Shown one piece after another: positions 1 through 6,742 of a stretch of DNA of 19,032 nucleotides. The notes under the pieces are model-generated. The model was given only the letters and a program-made list of their open reading frames with translations, did no database searches and was not told the DNA's origin. A program made the position numbers and the translations under genes. Position 1 is the stretch's first letter, and every line of letters begins with the position of its first letter. The stretch comes from Clostridiales bacterium (GTDB lineage: Bacteria > Bacillota > Clostridia > Oscillospirales > Oscillospiraceae), in NCBI GenBank assembly GCA_009774055.1, contig VSNB01000027.1, positions 1-19,032 of the forward strand. The letters run 5' to 3'.

Positions 1-2
1 TC

Positions 3-1067
3 CGATATGTTTATATTGAGGCACAGACAGATCCGTCAGAATGGGTCTCCGCCAAGCAGATCAAGGCCCTCCGCCAGAATCTGGCCGCAAAATGCCGGGA
101 AGTCCTGGCCGGCTGGGAAAAGCATCTGCTGGATGCGCCTCCGGAACAGGGCGGATGCGGGGTTGGTCTGATTTTCTGCCACGGTATGGCCTATGAAACC
201 GGGCAGAGCGAAGAGGATTTTCTGCGCACACTTCAAAGCCGGGTTCAATCGTCGGTTCAGCTGCCTGTTGCACTATTCGCTGGAGAGCAGACCTCCCATG
301 TAACTGGATTGGCCAGATCATATCAGTCTTCGACACGGCTGCGCGCTGTTCAGAAATATCTGGCAAAACCTATTCCAGTTCAAATCTATCAGGCTGATAT
401 GGATGCCGGCGAAGCCGGCATCAGCGCCATGGCGCTGGACTCTTTGATCGCGGCTGTTGAAAAGAGCGACAAGCAGGGAATCCGGGACGCAGTCCCTGCG
501 GTGTTCGGAGCGATTGGAGCAGACGCGAATTTTGAACTGCTGCGGATCAACATGGACTACCTGCTGTATAAGCTGGTCCGGCTGGCCTGTGAGCGGGACC
601 GCGCGGTCAATCAAACGGAGCTGCTCCAGCACCTGCAAAAGAATTTACTGCACCACGGCGGGATCATTCCGGGCAAATTTGAGCGGCTGACGCAATTTGT
701 TCAGGAATATGCGGACTATCTGAGTTCTCTTCAGAGGGATGGAAATGACAGCATCCTGCTGCGGGTGGAGCAGGACATCCGCCTGCATTACAAAGAGAAT
801 CTGACGTTGAAGGAGCTAAGCCGAAAATACTATGTGAACAGCGCGTATCTGGGTCAGCTCTTCAAGAAAAAGTACGGGATCACATTCCGGGAATACCTGA
901 ACAACTGCCGGATCGAACAGTCCGCCAAGCTGCTGCTGTCAACCCGTGACAAGGTCTACAACATTGCCAAGGCAGTCGGCTATCAGGATATGGACTACTT
1001 TATTGAACGTTTTATTGCCGCCAAAGGGTGTACGCCGTCAAATTATCGAAAAACGAATGGGGTTTAG
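3..1067 (+). CDS. YesN-type AraC-family response regulator (5' truncated by window start)
   Basis: The frame is open from position 3 with no stop, so the gene begins left of the window; an ATG at 186 is internal and not a credible start. About 354 residues are visible. The last ~100 (from about 765) form an AraC/XylS DNA-binding domain with two helix-turn-helix units: the first around LTLKELSRKYYVNSAYLGQL, the second around VYNIAKAVGYQDMDYFIERF, ending in the family-typical CTPSNYRK. The preceding ~250 residues look like the poorly conserved linker of long YesN regulators, whose N-terminal receiver domain would lie upstream. Such proteins pair with a YesM-type sensor kinase and control adjacent LplABC-type sugar transporters. 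It ends just before the control region of the operon, so it is the likely activator of that operon (inference). The AraC domain is certain; the receiver is assumed because it is not visible. Confidence 0.9.
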   Translation, partial: RYVYIEAQTDPSEWVSAKQIKALRQNLAAKCREVLAGWEKHLLDAPPEQGGCGVGLIFCHGMAYETGQSEEDFLRTLQSRVQSSVQLPVALFAGEQTSHVTGLARSYQSSTRLRAVQKYLAKPIPVQIYQADMDAGEAGISAMALDSLIAAVEKSDKQGIRDAVPAVFGAIGADANFELLRINMDYLLYKLVRLACERDRAVNQTELLQHLQKNLLHHGGIIPGKFERLTQFVQEYADYLSSLQRDGNDSILLRVEQDIRLHYKENLTLKELSRKYYVNSAYLGQLFKKKYGITFREYLNNCRIEQSAKLLLSTRDKVYNIAKAVGYQDMDYFIERFIAAKGCTPSNYRKTNGV

Positions 1068-1100
1068 AGATCGGTTCCTTTTCGTCATAATTCACAAAAC

Positions 1101-1125
1101 AGCTGGCCGCAAACCGCGGCCAGCT
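1101..1125 (+). terminator. Hairpin after the regulator gene, putative terminator
   Basis: A perfect 10-bp inverted repeat (AGCTGGCCGC / GCGGCCAGCT) with a 5-nt AAACC loop lies 33 bases after the regulator's stop codon. On the plus strand it is followed only by ATAATTT, a weak U-tract. On the minus strand it would be followed by GTTTTG. It therefore probably ends or reduces regulator transcription before the operon promoter, but a canonical U-run is lacking. Confidence 0.6.
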
Positions 1126-1141
1126 ATAATTTACCCCGGGT

Positions 1142-1188
1142 CTTCATAAAGTTTCCCGGATTGAAAAATGTTCAAAATTCCTTCATAA
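1142..1188 (+). promoter_or_regulatory. Paired direct repeats around the promoter, candidate regulator operator
   Basis: The 8-mer CTTCATAA occurs exactly at 1142-1149 and again at 1181-1188, start-to-start distance 39 bp, just under four helical turns. The second copy overlaps the -10 element. Nested in the same stretch are two inverted repeats: TTGAA/TTCAA at 1161-1165 and 1171-1175, and ATTGAAA/TTTCAAT at 1160-1166 and 1189-1195. AraC-family activators often bind paired direct repeats near -35. Which repeat is the real site cannot be decided from one sequence. Confidence 0.35.
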
Positions 1189-1189
1189 T
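1161..1189 (+). promoter_or_regulatory. Sigma-A-type promoter for the utilisation operon
   Basis: The -35 TTGAAA (1161-1166) and -10 CATAAT (1184-1189) each match the consensus at five of six bases and are separated by exactly 17 nt. The expected start of transcription is near 1196, giving a leader of about 50 nt before the binding-protein ATG. No other comparably good promoter lies in the 178-bp gap, and later gene junctions are too short to hold an obvious one. This is probably the main promoter for the whole downstream operon. Confidence 0.65.
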
Positions 1190-1201
1190 TTCAATATCAG
1201 C

Positions 1202-1219
1202 GACGGGCGCGGCCCCGTC
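1202..1219 (+). promoter_or_regulatory. 5'-UTR stem-loop near the predicted transcript start
   Basis: GACGGG (1202-1207) pairs perfectly with CCCGTC (1214-1219) around a 6-nt loop CGCGGC. It would sit within the first ~25 nt of the mRNA and leaves the AGGAGG ribosome binding site (1231-1236) free. A 5' stem-loop of this kind can stabilise an abundant mRNA. There is no tract of U's, so it is not a terminator. Confidence 0.4.
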
Positions 1220-1245
1220 AAAACAGAAATAGGAGGATTTTGAAA

Positions 1246-2892
1246 ATGAGAAAAGCAATGGCAGATTTCCTGGCCGTACTCATGGTTTTGTCTCTTGCGG
1301 CCTGCGGCGGAGGCGGCGAAAGCGACAGCGGGGTCAAGGAATTCACCGCGTTTTTCGCAGTCCCCGGTTCTGAGATCAACAGCGACAACGAGATTCAGGC
1401 CATGATCGCCGAGATCACCGGCGCGAAGTGCAAGGAGACCTGGCTGACCGGTCAAACCGCCGCCGAGGCGGTAGGAACCTTGATCGCCGGAGGCGAGTAC
1501 CCCGACTTCATCGACGGCTCCGACGCCACCCAGCAGCTCTATGAGGCGGGAGCGCTCATCCCCATCGACGAGTACTGGGACGACTATCCCAGAATTAAGG
1601 AATTCTGGAGCGAGCAGCAGTGGGATCAGATCCGCCGGGACGACGGCCACATCTACTGGATCCCCCAGTTCGGACGGATCAACGAGGTGGCCACAACAAC
1701 CACCCCCGATGAGGCGTTCTGGATCCAGGTCCGGGTCCTGGAGTGGGCCGGGTATCCGAAGCTTGAGACGCTGGACGAGTACTTTGATCTCATCGAGCGC
1801 TACCAGGCGGCCAACCCCACCATGGACGACGGCACCCCCAATATCCCCTACACCATCCTGTGCGACGACTGGCGGTACTTCTGCCTGGAGAATCCCCCGG
1901 AGTTCCTGGATGGCTATCCCAACGACGGCTCCGTCATCGTGGACACCGATACCATGAAGATCGTGGACTACAACACCACGCCCACCGCCAAGCGGTATTT
2001 CGCCAAGCTCAACGAGGAGTTCCAGAAGGGCATCATTGATCCCGAATCCTTCACCCAGACCTATGACGAGTACATCGCCAAGCTGTCCACAGGGCGCGTG
2101 CTGGGCATGGTGGACCAGTATTGGAACTTTGGTTACGATGTCACCGACGCCCTCAAGCAGGCCGGCCTGGACCAGAAGGGCTGCAACTACATCCCCTTCG
2201 GCCTCACCATTGACAAGGGCATCCACAACCGCTGGTTCACCGGCGGCTCCATCATGAACGGCGCCAACGGCTTGGGTATCACCGTCAGCTGCGAGGATAT
2301 TCCCGGCGCGCTTCAGTTCATCGAGGATCTGCTCTCCCCGGAGGTCACCACCCTGCGCAGCTGGGGCGTGAAGGACGTGGACTACATGGTGGGAGAGGAC
2401 GGCCTGTTCTATAAGACCCCGGAACAGCGCGCAAATACCGCCAACACCGCCTATAAGGCCAGCCACGTATGTTCTTATTCTTATTTCCCCGGCTATCTCG
2501 GCATGAACCCGGACGGCATCAACGCCGCCCGGCCTGACCTCCAGCCCGGCGAGTTCTATGATGCCCTCAGCGACGATGTGAAGAAGTGCTTTGACGCTTA
2601 CGGTGTGCAGACCTATGTCCAGATGCTGGGCGTCAACGACATTCCCGGCCCCTGGTTCCCCATGTACTCCCACTCCAACAACATGACCACCGCCACCCCC
2701 GGCGGCGTGGCCTGGACACGGATAGGTGAGATCAAGCACGAGTATCTGCCCAAGGTGGTCCTCTCCAGCGACTTCGAGTCCGCGTGGAACGAGTATCTGG
2801 AGGCCTACGCCTCCGCTAAACCGGAAGACTTCCTCTCCGAGATGCAGACCGAGCTGGACAACCGGCTTGCTCTGGCTGCCAAATACGAATAA
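1246..2892 (+). CDS. Extracellular solute-binding lipoprotein of an LplABC-type sugar ABC transporter
   Basis: Predicted binding protein that captures oligosaccharides, probably (arabino)xylo-oligosaccharides, outside the membrane. The start is placed at ATG 1246, 9 nt after AGGAGG (1231-1236); an in-frame TTG at 1240 is only 3 nt from that site. The 548-residue product begins with MRK, a short hydrophobic segment and the lipobox LAAC, so Cys20 would be lipidated. A Gly/Ser-rich linker follows (GGGGESDSG), then a long family-1-like binding domain. The length suits the large LplA/YtcQ group that accompanies LplB/LplC permeases rather than the ~420-residue MalE type. It is the first gene after the promoter and is followed by a strong stem-loop, fitting higher expression than the permeases. 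Wobble positions are strongly G/C, as in the AraK-like gene. The sugar specificity is inferred from the neighbouring enzymes, not seen. Confidence 0.9.
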   Translation: MRKAMADFLAVLMVLSLAACGGGGESDSGVKEFTAFFAVPGSEINSDNEIQAMIAEITGAKCKETWLTGQTAAEAVGTLIAGGEYPDFIDGSDATQQLYEAGALIPIDEYWDDYPRIKEFWSEQQWDQIRRDDGHIYWIPQFGRINEVATTTTPDEAFWIQVRVLEWAGYPKLETLDEYFDLIERYQAANPTMDDGTPNIPYTILCDDWRYFCLENPPEFLDGYPNDGSVIVDTDTMKIVDYNTTPTAKRYFAKLNEEFQKGIIDPESFTQTYDEYIAKLSTGRVLGMVDQYWNFGYDVTDALKQAGLDQKGCNYIPFGLTIDKGIHNRWFTGGSIMNGANGLGITVSCEDIPGALQFIEDLLSPEVTTLRSWGVKDVDYMVGEDGLFYKTPEQRANTANTAYKASHVCSYSYFPGYLGMNPDGINAARPDLQPGEFYDALSDDVKKCFDAYGVQTYVQMLGVNDIPGPWFPMYSHSNNMTTATPGGVAWTRIGEIKHEYLPKVVLSSDFESAWNEYLEAYASAKPEDFLSEMQTELDNRLALAAKYE

Positions 2893-2923
2893 GCATCTTG
2901 CCTGGATAAGTAAGAAGTGACAT

Positions 2924-2955
2924 GGAAAAGCGGGCAGGCGTCTGCCCGCTTTTCC
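2924..2955 (+). terminator. Intra-operon stem-loop between binding protein and first permease
   Basis: A perfect 14-bp inverted repeat, GGAAAAGCGGGCAG (2924-2937) with CTGCCCGCTTTTCC (2942-2955), encloses a 4-nt GCGT loop. No U-tract follows; the next bases GGAAAGGA (2956-2963) are the ribosome binding site of the permease. The position is typical of hairpins that protect the binding-protein mRNA from 3' decay or partly stop transcription, so that the binding protein outnumbers its permeases. Its 3' arm abuts the ribosome binding site, so it could also affect permease translation. Confidence 0.75.
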
Positions 2956-2971
2956 GGAAAGGATGTGAATT

Positions 2972-3928
2972 ATGGTGGGAAAAAGCGCATCAGCAGTGGC
3001 GGTTATTGCTCCCCGGCAGGAAAAAACCTTTTGGCAGAAGATAAAGGAACAGAAGGTTCTGGTCCTCTGGGCGTTGATTTTCTTTGTTTTCGGTTTTATA
3101 TTCTACTACCTGCCCCTGGGGGGCTGGGTCATCGGTTTCCAGGATTATAAGCCCAAAAACGGGTTGTTCGGCTCCCAATTCATTGGTTTCGACAAATTTA
3201 TACAGCTGTTCAGCGACGTCACCTTCCTCCGTACCCTGCGCAACACCCTCTGCATGGGCGTGCTGAATCTGGCGTTCTGTTTTGTCACAGCGATTGCTTT
3301 CGCAATCCTGCTCAATGAAGTAAAGAGCAACGGCGGGAAAAAGGTGGTGCAGACCATCTCCTATCTGCCCCACTTCCTCTCCTGGATCATCGTGACGGGC
3401 ATTCTCCACGATATGCTCTCCGGCAGCGGTATTGTCAATGAGATTCTGGTAGGATTACATATTCTGGACCAGCCGCTGAATTTCTTTGCCTACCCGCAGC
3501 TGTTCTGGGGCATTGTGGTTTTTGCGAATATCTGGAAAGAAACCGGCTGGAACGCAATTATTTATCTGGCGGCTATCACAGCCATTGATCCCTCTCTCTA
3601 TGAGGCGGCACAGATCGACGGCGCGGGGCGCTGGTCCCGGATCAAGGCAGTCACGCTGCCCGGCATCCGGCCTATCATTATGATCCAGCTGCTCATGAAC
3701 GTAGGCAACGTGCTCAACGCCGGCTTTGAAGTCCAGTACCTGCTGGGCAACGGCCTGGTACAGAGCGTCTCGCAGACGATTGACATTTACGTTTTGAAAT
3801 GGGGCATCAGCCAGGGTGACTACGCCATCGGTACTGCCGCCGGCATTTTCAAGAGCGTAGTCAGCATCATCCTCATCGTCGCCGCCAACCAGATCGCCAA
3901 GCGGTCCGGCGAAGAGCGGCTGTTTTAG
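2972..3928 (+). CDS. ABC transporter permease, LplB/MalF type
   Basis: One of the two membrane subunits of the oligosaccharide importer; 318 residues, the normal length for LplB-type (COG4209-like) permeases. A short basic N-terminus leads into a first membrane segment at about 30-56, with further hydrophobic segments near 95-114, 133-150, 176-203, 236-250 and 288-307. The cytoplasmic EAA loop that contacts the ATPase is clear at about 211-230, with the family core EAAQIDGAG. ATG 2972 is preceded by GGAAAGGA with 8-nt spacing. The gene lies 79 bp after the binding protein, a gap filled by the stem-loop, and 16 bp before its partner permease. Codons are more mixed than in the binding protein, in keeping with lower expression. 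Confidence 0.92.
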   Translation: MVGKSASAVAVIAPRQEKTFWQKIKEQKVLVLWALIFFVFGFIFYYLPLGGWVIGFQDYKPKNGLFGSQFIGFDKFIQLFSDVTFLRTLRNTLCMGVLNLAFCFVTAIAFAILLNEVKSNGGKKVVQTISYLPHFLSWIIVTGILHDMLSGSGIVNEILVGLHILDQPLNFFAYPQLFWGIVVFANIWKETGWNAIIYLAAITAIDPSLYEAAQIDGAGRWSRIKAVTLPGIRPIIMIQLLMNVGNVLNAGFEVQYLLGNGLVQSVSQTIDIYVLKWGISQGDYAIGTAAGIFKSVVSIILIVAANQIAKRSGEERLF

Positions 3929-3944
3929 AAAGGGGGCTTTGATT

Positions 3945-4853
3945 ATGGCGAACACAGCAACTGCAAGAAAAATTAAATCCACTACCAGCGACAAGGTTTT
4001 TACCGTGTTCAATACCATCATCATGGTCCTGTTTGTGGTGATTACCCTGTACCCTGTGCTGAATACCCTGGCCGTCGCCTTCAATGACGGCACGGACGCC
4101 CTGCGGGGCGGCATCCATATCTGGCCCCGTATGTGGACGATGAATAACTTTACCACCGTTCTCCAAAAGGAAAATCTGCTCACGGGAGCGAAGATCTCCG
4201 TGCTGCGCACGGTGCTGGGAACACTGTTCTCCCTGTTCCTCAACGCGGTGCTGGCCTTTATCATCAGCCGCAAGGAGTTTGTTTTCCAGCGCTCCCTCTC
4301 CCTGTTCTGGGTTATCACCATGTACGTCAACGGCGGCCTGATCCCCGTGTTCCTGCTCTATAAAGCGCTGGGTCTTACCAACAGCTTCTGGGTCTATGTG
4401 ATCCCCGGCGCCATCAGCTGCTACAATATGCTGGTGATCCGGACGTACATGAACAACAGTATCCCCAACAGCCTGGTGGAATCCGCGCAGATTGACGGCG
4501 CAGGATACACCACGATCTTCGTCAAGATTATTTCCCCCCTGTGCAAGCCGGTGTACGCCACGGTGGCGCTGTTCTCCGCTGTGGGTCAGTGGAACTCCTG
4601 GTTTGACGCCATGCTCTATAACCGCATGAGCGAAAAATACACAACTCTGCAATACGAGCTGATGAAGTTGCTGTCCTCCGTGACGAATCAGGGTACCAGC
4701 GCCGAAGCCATGAAAAATGCGGCCGGGGCGGTTACGCCCACCTCCGTTCGCGCCGCAGCCACAATCCTCACCATGCTCCCTATCGTCTGCTTGTACCCCT
4801 TCCTGCAAAAATATTTTGTACAGGGTTTAACACTGGGCAGCGTCAAAGAGTAA
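3945..4853 (+). CDS. ABC transporter permease, LplC/MalG type
   Basis: Second membrane subunit of the importer (COG0395-like), 302 residues. The start is set at ATG 3945, which is 9 nt after AAAGGGGG; an in-frame TTG at 3939 is too close to that site. The first membrane segment covers about 19-45 (from VFTVFNTIIMVLFVVITLYP), with others near 87-107, 116-140, 148-166, 203-217 and at the C-terminus. The EAA loop reads ESAQIDGAG at 179-187, followed by a Pro-containing helix, and GQWNSWFDAM at 214-223 is typical of LplC/YtcP proteins. No ATPase gene is present nearby, so the transporter presumably borrows a shared MsmX/MsmK-type ATPase encoded elsewhere. Confidence 0.92.
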   Translation: MANTATARKIKSTTSDKVFTVFNTIIMVLFVVITLYPVLNTLAVAFNDGTDALRGGIHIWPRMWTMNNFTTVLQKENLLTGAKISVLRTVLGTLFSLFLNAVLAFIISRKEFVFQRSLSLFWVITMYVNGGLIPVFLLYKALGLTNSFWVYVIPGAISCYNMLVIRTYMNNSIPNSLVESAQIDGAGYTTIFVKIISPLCKPVYATVALFSAVGQWNSWFDAMLYNRMSEKYTTLQYELMKLLSSVTNQGTSAEAMKNAAGAVTPTSVRAAATILTMLPIVCLYPFLQKYFVQGLTLGSVKE

Positions 4854-4860
4854 CCCCCGA

Positions 4861-4916
4861 ATATGATAGAGATGGATGGGATACTGCTGTTGGTTTTCCA
4901 TCCATTTCTATCGTAT
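4861..4916 (+). terminator. Long stem-loop after the transporter genes
   Basis: The arms 4861-4881 and 4896-4916 pair over 21 bp with three G-U pairs and a ~14-nt loop; the core is GATAGAGATGGATGG against CCATCCATTTCTATC. It begins 7 nt after the permease stop, and CAAGCTGAATAGGAGG follows, so there is no U-tract. It probably protects the transporter mRNA from decay or only partly terminates, because the YesL-like gene follows directly with its own AGGAGG. Confidence 0.65.
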
Positions 4917-4942
4917 CAAGCTGAATAGGAGGCTGATATGAT

Positions 4943-5560
4943 ATGCGGATCGACTCACCCATCATTTCTGCCGGAATCAAACTGACCAATCTTTTGATTT
5001 TGAACTTGTATTTGATCATCGGCTGTCTGCCTGTCATCACCATCGGGACATCGACGATTGCTGCGTTCAGCGTCACGCTGAAGATGACGGAGGATCGGGA
5101 AGGCGCCAGCATGACGGTACAGTTCTGGAAAGCATATGTCAAAAACCTGAAGCATGGTATTCCACTGTCCCTGATTTTGCTGGCGGGCTGCGGCAGCATC
5201 TTATTGGATGTGCGGATGATCGAGGCCCGTGCAGGTGATGCCATGGGCCTGCTGACGGCAGGTATCATCCTGATTCTCCTTCTGCTGCTCCATTTTATTT
5301 ATGTGTTCCCCCTGGAGGCCCGATACCAGAACGGCCTGCTGGCGGGACTGGCCAATGCGCGGGGCATTTTTATCGTTCATCTGAAACGAAGTCTTGCGCT
5401 CACCGGCATCCTGCTGGCGGAATTTTTGCTGGTTACCCAGTTCAACACACCTCTGCGCACCTTCAGTATTCTGTTTCTTCCGATTCTGATGATCTACACC
5501 ATCAGCAAAGCTGTTATGCCAGTGTTTCGCAAGTTGGAAGATAAAGACGGGAAAAAATAA
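4943..5560 (+). CDS. YesL-family (DUF624) integral membrane protein
   Basis: A 205-residue membrane protein of the YesL/DUF624 family, regularly found beside LplABC-type sugar transporters and YesMN regulators but of unknown mechanism. The N-terminal part (SAGIKLTNLLILNLYLIIGC, about 9-28) is the conserved family start; GTSTIAAF follows at 35-42 and a conserved FWKAYVKN at 61-68. Hydrophobic segments lie near 11-37, 73-90, 102-125, 150-166 and 172-190. ATG 4943 is 10 nt after AGGAGG (4927-4932); the earlier ATG at 4938 opens a frame that stops almost at once. A role as an accessory or assembly factor of the importer is only guilt by association. Confidence 0.85.
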   Translation: MRIDSPIISAGIKLTNLLILNLYLIIGCLPVITIGTSTIAAFSVTLKMTEDREGASMTVQFWKAYVKNLKHGIPLSLILLAGCGSILLDVRMIEARAGDAMGLLTAGIILILLLLLHFIYVFPLEARYQNGLLAGLANARGIFIVHLKRSLALTGILLAEFLLVTQFNTPLRTFSILFLPILMIYTISKAVMPVFRKLEDKDGKK

Positions 5561-5582
5561 ATCATGTATATGGGAGCGTTTT

Positions 5583-6731
5583 ATGCGCAAGCAATCTTTT
5601 CCTTTCAACAGGTACCCGAACGTTTTTGAGCGTCTGGGATATTCTCCCGCCGCCATAGAGGCGCGGACGCAAGAGATCTTTATGACGCTGTTTTACGGCG
5701 ACGAAAATCAGCGGCTGTATCACATCGTAGGACCGGATATGGCCTGCTTTGAAGATACGGGGAACCACGATGTCCGCACGGAAGGCATGAGCTATGCCAT
5801 GATGATGTGCGTGCAGATGAACCGGAAAATTGAATTTGACCGGCTATGGAAATGGGCAAAGACCTATATGTTCCTGGACAGCGGCCCCAACGCGGGATAT
5901 TTTGCCTGGAGCTGCGGTCTGGACGGGAGCAAAAACGCTTGGGGAGCCGCGCCGGATGGCGAGGAATACTTTGCGATGGCGCTTTTTTTCGCCGCTCACC
6001 GGTGGGGGAACGGCGAGGGGATTTTTGACTACGAAGCCGAGGCCCGGCGCCTATTGCATACCTGCCTGCACAAAGGGGAAAACGGGGAAGGGGGGCGCCC
6101 TATGTGGGACAGCTCCAATTATCTGATCCGTTTTGTCGCGGAAATGGATTTCTCTGATCCAAGCTATCATCTGCCGCACTTTTATGAACTGTTCGCGCTC
6201 TGGGCGGACGCGGAGGACCGCCTCTTCTGGAAGCGGGCGGCACAAGCCAGCAGGGCCTATTGGATCAAAGCCTGCCACCCGGTAACGGGCCTGTGTGCCG
6301 AGTATGCGGACATGGAGGGGGCTCCCCAGAAAACAGATCCAAGCCATTTCGGGGGCCGTCACGACTGGTACTACAGCGATGCCTACCGCACAATCTTCAA
6401 TATTGGACTGGATGCCGTCTGGTTTGGGTGTTCTCCCTGGGCCAGAGAAGAAGCCAACCGGCTGCAAAAATTCTTCTGCGAAACTGTTCGGGACAATGAC
6501 CGCGCAATCTATGAGGTAGATGGTACGGTCCTTCCCCTTCCCGCGCTGCATCCCGTCGCCATTACCGCCACCAACGCCGCTGCCAGCCTGGCTGCGGATG
6601 GCCCTTGGGCGGGGGAATGTGTGCGCCGGTTCTGGGAAACGCCTCTGCGCACAGGAGAACGGCGGTATTATGACAACTGTCTGTACTTTTTCGCGTTTCT
6701 GGCCCTAGGTGGAAATTATCGTATTTATTGA
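5583..6731 (+). CDS. GH8 reducing-end-xylose-releasing exo-oligoxylanase (Rex-like)
   Basis: Predicted to release single xylose units from the reducing end of xylo-oligosaccharides (EC 3.2.1.156 activity). The 382 residues are close to the length of characterised Rex enzymes and show GH8 features: RTEGMSYAM with the likely general acid Glu67, and GAAPDGEEYFAMAL (121-134) with Asp125 at the place of the conserved substrate-distorting Asp. The likely catalytic base lies in HDWYYSDAYR (260-269), Asp261 or Asp266; the sequence alone does not settle which. There is no signal peptide, so it would act in the cytoplasm on imported oligosaccharides. ATG 5583 follows GGGAG (5572-5576) at 6 nt and sits 22 bp after the YesL-like gene. 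An endoxylanase of the same family is the alternative, but size, the missing export signal and the transporter context favour Rex. Confidence 0.85.
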   Translation: MRKQSFPFNRYPNVFERLGYSPAAIEARTQEIFMTLFYGDENQRLYHIVGPDMACFEDTGNHDVRTEGMSYAMMMCVQMNRKIEFDRLWKWAKTYMFLDSGPNAGYFAWSCGLDGSKNAWGAAPDGEEYFAMALFFAAHRWGNGEGIFDYEAEARRLLHTCLHKGENGEGGRPMWDSSNYLIRFVAEMDFSDPSYHLPHFYELFALWADAEDRLFWKRAAQASRAYWIKACHPVTGLCAEYADMEGAPQKTDPSHFGGRHDWYYSDAYRTIFNIGLDAVWFGCSPWAREEANRLQKFFCETVRDNDRAIYEVDGTVLPLPALHPVAITATNAAASLAADGPWAGECVRRFWETPLRTGERRYYDNCLYFFAFLALGGNYRIY

Positions 6732-6742
6732 GGTAAGCAAGT

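Noticed and set aside
186..1067. ATG at 186 as the true start of the AraC-type regulator
   Set aside because: The frame is open to the window edge, there is no ribosome binding site before 186, and YesN-type proteins are longer.
1161..1175. Inverted repeat TTGAA/TTCAA read as a CcpA catabolite-repression (cre) site
   Set aside because: It lacks the central CG of the cre consensus and has the wrong length. Kept only as a possible regulator site.
1240..1245. TTG at 1240 as start of the binding protein
   Set aside because: Only 3 nt from AGGAGG, whereas ATG 1246 is at 9 nt and gives a standard lipoprotein signal.
1183..2739. 518-codon open frame on the minus strand opposite the binding-protein gene
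   Set aside because: It is a by-product of G/C-rich wobble positions in the sense gene. The translation is repetitive Gly/Val/Ala-rich with no domain, and the sense lipoprotein is unmistakable.
3939..3944. TTG at 3939 as start of the second permease
   Set aside because: Too close to the AAAGGGGG site; ATG 3945 has normal spacing.
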